Source of the DNA: an uncultured Eubacteriales bacterium
GTDB taxonomy: Bacteria > Bacillota > Clostridia > Oscillospirales > QAMX01
DNA length: 8,038 nucleotides
Direction: 5' to 3'
NCBI GenBank assembly: GCA_900551265.1
Contig: URVL01000102.1
Span: 1 to 8,038 of the forward strand
The number at the start of each line of letters is the position of its first letter. The stretch's first letter is position 1. The notes beneath the pieces were generated by a model. It was not told the origin of the DNA and ran no database searches. It saw nothing but the letters and a program-made list of their open reading frames with translations. Below are positions 6,794 to 8,038 of this stretch, piece by piece. The position numbers were made by a program, and so were the translations under genes.

Positions 6794-7438
6794 TTATCTG
6801 GCAAGCCCATACCCCACAATGGAACGCAGAGGCTCCTGAAGCTGGCGGTCATACTTGACTTTTAAAACCAGCGTTCTGGCACTGTCTAGCGGCATTGCAG
6901 TAATCTCCGGTTCTAAAAAGCCCTCTGCGCGGTTGGTCGTACGGATATTGATATCCACGCCAATGCGCACATTACCGATATGTGACTCCAGCGCAATTTT
7001 ATCATTGTCTATGACGTTCTTCGTTACAAACTCATCGACTACGAGCTTCTGATAAAACTCGCGCACCAGCTCGTCCTCGCTCTCAGAAAGCCAGGTAAAA
7101 TCGCGATTCAAAATAGCTTTGCACTCTTCGACCGTAATCGGTGTATACGCCGTCATGACCCGTTTTTCAAATGAACTTTCCTTGCAAAGCCGGAGCGTTC
7201 CAAGATCATGATTATAATACCTGATAAAAAACTGGTCGACGCGCTCACCGCGAAGTTTCCGGCTCCGCGAGGCGCGCACACGCTTCCGTCCGAAATACAC
7301 AGTTCGGACATGATACTTTCCCTTTTCATCCGTAAACGGCGCGTTTGAAACGTATTCTTTCAGCTTTGCGAGCATCGGAACAAACTCGCCATGCGTTACA
7401 TAGCGCTTAAACTCGTTTCTTACCGCTGTCACTTCCAT
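6794..7438 (-). CDS. Divergent VTC-domain protein, probably catalytically impaired
   Basis: This gene encodes 214 residues from the ATG at 7438; GTG at 7441, one codon earlier and 7 bases after GGGAG, is equally possible. VTC character is seen in NEFKRY (Lys11), VRTVYF (44-49), FFIRYYN (70-76) and VKYD (194-197). Compared with active members and with the copy at 3866-4582, key tunnel positions differ. The first Arg of KLRLR is Phe71, the LEKK/ELKKK stretch reads LCKES (84-88), the metal-binding Glu of LEVK is Lys193, and the C-terminal SKY segment is missing because of the stop at 6794. An Arg/Lys-rich stretch (51-66, 9 of 16 basic) lies where the first copy has the loop before KLRLR. It may bind polyphosphate or another polyanion without making it, or be decaying. 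It stands alone, not in the VTC operon. Confidence 0.8.
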   Translation of the reverse strand: MEVTAVRNEFKRYVTHGEFVPMLAKLKEYVSNAPFTDEKGKYHVRTVYFGRKRVRASRSRKLRGERVDQFFIRYYNHDLGTLRLCKESSFEKRVMTAYTPITVEECKAILNRDFTWLSESEDELVREFYQKLVVDEFVTKNVIDNDKIALESHIGNVRIGVDINIRTTNRAEGFLEPEITAMPLDSARTLVLKVKYDRQLQEPLRSIVGYGLAR

Positions 7439-7472
7439 CACATCTTTTCTCCCAAAAATGTCTTTTTATTTT

Positions 7473-7478
7473 ATTATA
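7473..7478 (-). promoter_or_regulatory. Candidate -10 of the second VTC gene
   Basis: On the minus strand TATAAT, a perfect -10 hexamer, lies 34 bases before the ATG at 7438, with GGGAG as ribosome site between. No convincing -35 is seen at 17-18 bases upstream (AGCGGC), so the promoter may be weak or regulated. Being in AT-rich DNA, the match could be chance. Confidence 0.4.
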
Positions 7479-7687
7479 CTACGCAACCGACACATGCCGC
7501 TATATTGAAAAGTTATGAATACGTCCTTCTTTTTCGATATGTTTTTATTAAAAAACGGCAAAATCAACAAAACAAAGTCAATGCTTTAATACATATTTTA
7601 CAATTTACCAAATTTCGTCATCCCATTTGGGAAATAATCCGCATGTTATTATTCACCAGTTTATAGAGACATTAATCATGGCATTCT
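7479..7687. other. AT-rich intergenic stretch without a recognisable gene
   Basis: Between the start of the second VTC gene and the acetyltransferase terminator I see no coding region with a ribosome site and no RNA gene. The only structure noticed is the short palindrome TCCCATTTGGGA around 7620-7632, flanked by CCAAAT and GGGAAAT, too short to call. Reading frames here have poor, lysine- and phenylalanine-rich composition typical of noncoding AT-rich DNA. Confidence 0.6.
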
Positions 7688-7726
7688 AAAAAATAAATCC
7701 CACACCAGATAGGGATCTCGTGCGGG
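7688..7726 (-). terminator. Intrinsic terminator of the acetyltransferase gene
   Basis: On the minus strand, 13 bases after the stop codon, CCCGCAC pairs with GTGTGGG (one G-U). After one G/G mismatch, AGAT pairs with ATCT around the loop CCCT (hairpin at plus-strand positions 7699-7726). ATTTATTTTTT follows at once (7698-7688), a good U-tract. Confidence 0.85.
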
Positions 7727-7739
7727 AGCTGACATTGTT

Positions 7740-8038
7740 TTATTCGGCAAGCTTTTTCAAATCTTCGTCCGTTACGCGATATGTTGTCCACTCATCAAGA
7801 GGTTTTGCGCCCAATGATTTATAAAACTTGATCGAATTCACATTCCAGTTCAGGCAGACCCATTCAAACCGGCGGCAATTTCTCGCAACGGCTATACGTG
7901 CTACCGTTTTAATCATGGCAAGGCCAATTCCCCTTCCGCGATACTCCGGTTTCACATAGAGGTCTTCCAGATACATTCCCGCTCGGCCCAAGAAGCTTGA
8001 AAAATTCATAAAGTAAATCGCATATCCGACGGCCTTAC
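7740..8038 (-). CDS. GNAT-family N-acetyltransferase (5' end outside window)
   Basis: The frame runs from TAA at 7740-7742 through the right edge, giving 99 complete codons before the stop. ATG at 8009 is internal, since the upstream residues (KAVGYAIYF) continue the family's beta strand. The acetyl-CoA site is clear: YLEDLYVKPEYRGRGIGLAM, with the R-x-x-G-x-G/A signature (RGRGIG). The C-terminal GNAT part follows: FEWVCLNWN, then NSIKFYKSLGA and the end EWTTYRVTDEDLKKL. This resembles small diamine (spermidine/spermine) acetyltransferase-like members of the superfamily, but the acceptor cannot be told without the N-terminal part, so I give no symbol. It is transcribed alone towards its own terminator and appears unrelated to the VTC genes. 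Confidence 0.92.
   Translation of the reverse strand, partial: KAVGYAIYFMNFSSFLGRAGMYLEDLYVKPEYRGRGIGLAMIKTVARIAVARNCRRFEWVCLNWNVNSIKFYKSLGAKPLDEWTTYRVTDEDLKKLAE

Noticed and set aside
7620..7632. Palindrome TCCCATTTGGGA as an operator or terminator
   Set aside because: The 5-bp arms with a 2-base loop are too short, there is no U-tract, and it is not next to a gene start.
7391..7666. 91-codon plus-strand frame in the AT-rich gap
   Set aside because: It begins inside the second VTC gene on the opposite strand, lacks a ribosome site and has the Phe/Tyr/Lys-rich composition of noncoding AT-rich DNA.

Overview
The window looks like chromosomal DNA of a low-to-mid GC Gram-positive anaerobe of the class Clostridia, probably a gut or rumen lineage. 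The grounds are strong AGGAGG-type ribosome binding sites, GTG starts, a lipobox lipoprotein, a VanS-like two-component system, and the family set itself (SPFH plus ribbon-helix-helix pair; VTC domain, DUF4956 and Cthe_2159-like beta-helix operon). Nothing points to a plasmid, phage or transposon. The genus cannot be read from the sequence.

Left part (1-1200): the 3' portion of an SPFH/band-7 membrane protein gene is followed after 16 bases by a 67-residue ribbon-helix-helix protein, both on the plus strand. A strong hairpin at 1158-1197 separates them from the convergent operon to the right.

Centre (1223-4582, minus strand): a tightly coupled three-gene operon, read in the order VTC-domain polyphosphate polymerase (4582-3866), DUF4956 membrane protein (start near 3888), and a 662-residue secreted lipoprotein with a beta-helix carbohydrate-binding fold (3211-1223). 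The genes overlap, the last pair by ATGA. Facing it across a 139-base divergent region is a two-component system on the plus strand (OmpR-type response regulator 4722-5402, HAMP-less sensor kinase 5396-6625). The divergent region has two sets of 11-base-phased short direct repeats, one beside each candidate promoter, which suggests that the regulator controls both its own operon and the VTC operon.

Right part (6656-8038): a 21-bp perfect hairpin terminator separates the kinase gene from a second, divergent VTC-domain gene on the minus strand (7438-6794). It has lost several residues typical of the polymerase tunnel and appears to stop early, so it may be a decaying or repurposed paralogue. 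An AT-rich gap of about 300 bases follows, and the window ends in the 3' part of a GNAT acetyltransferase gene with its own terminator.

Working model (inference): the kinase senses an envelope signal and the regulator switches on a membrane complex in which the VTC protein makes a phosphate polymer, DUF4956 anchors or conducts it, and the beta-helix lipoprotein acts outside the membrane. No substrate or signal can be read from the sequence.
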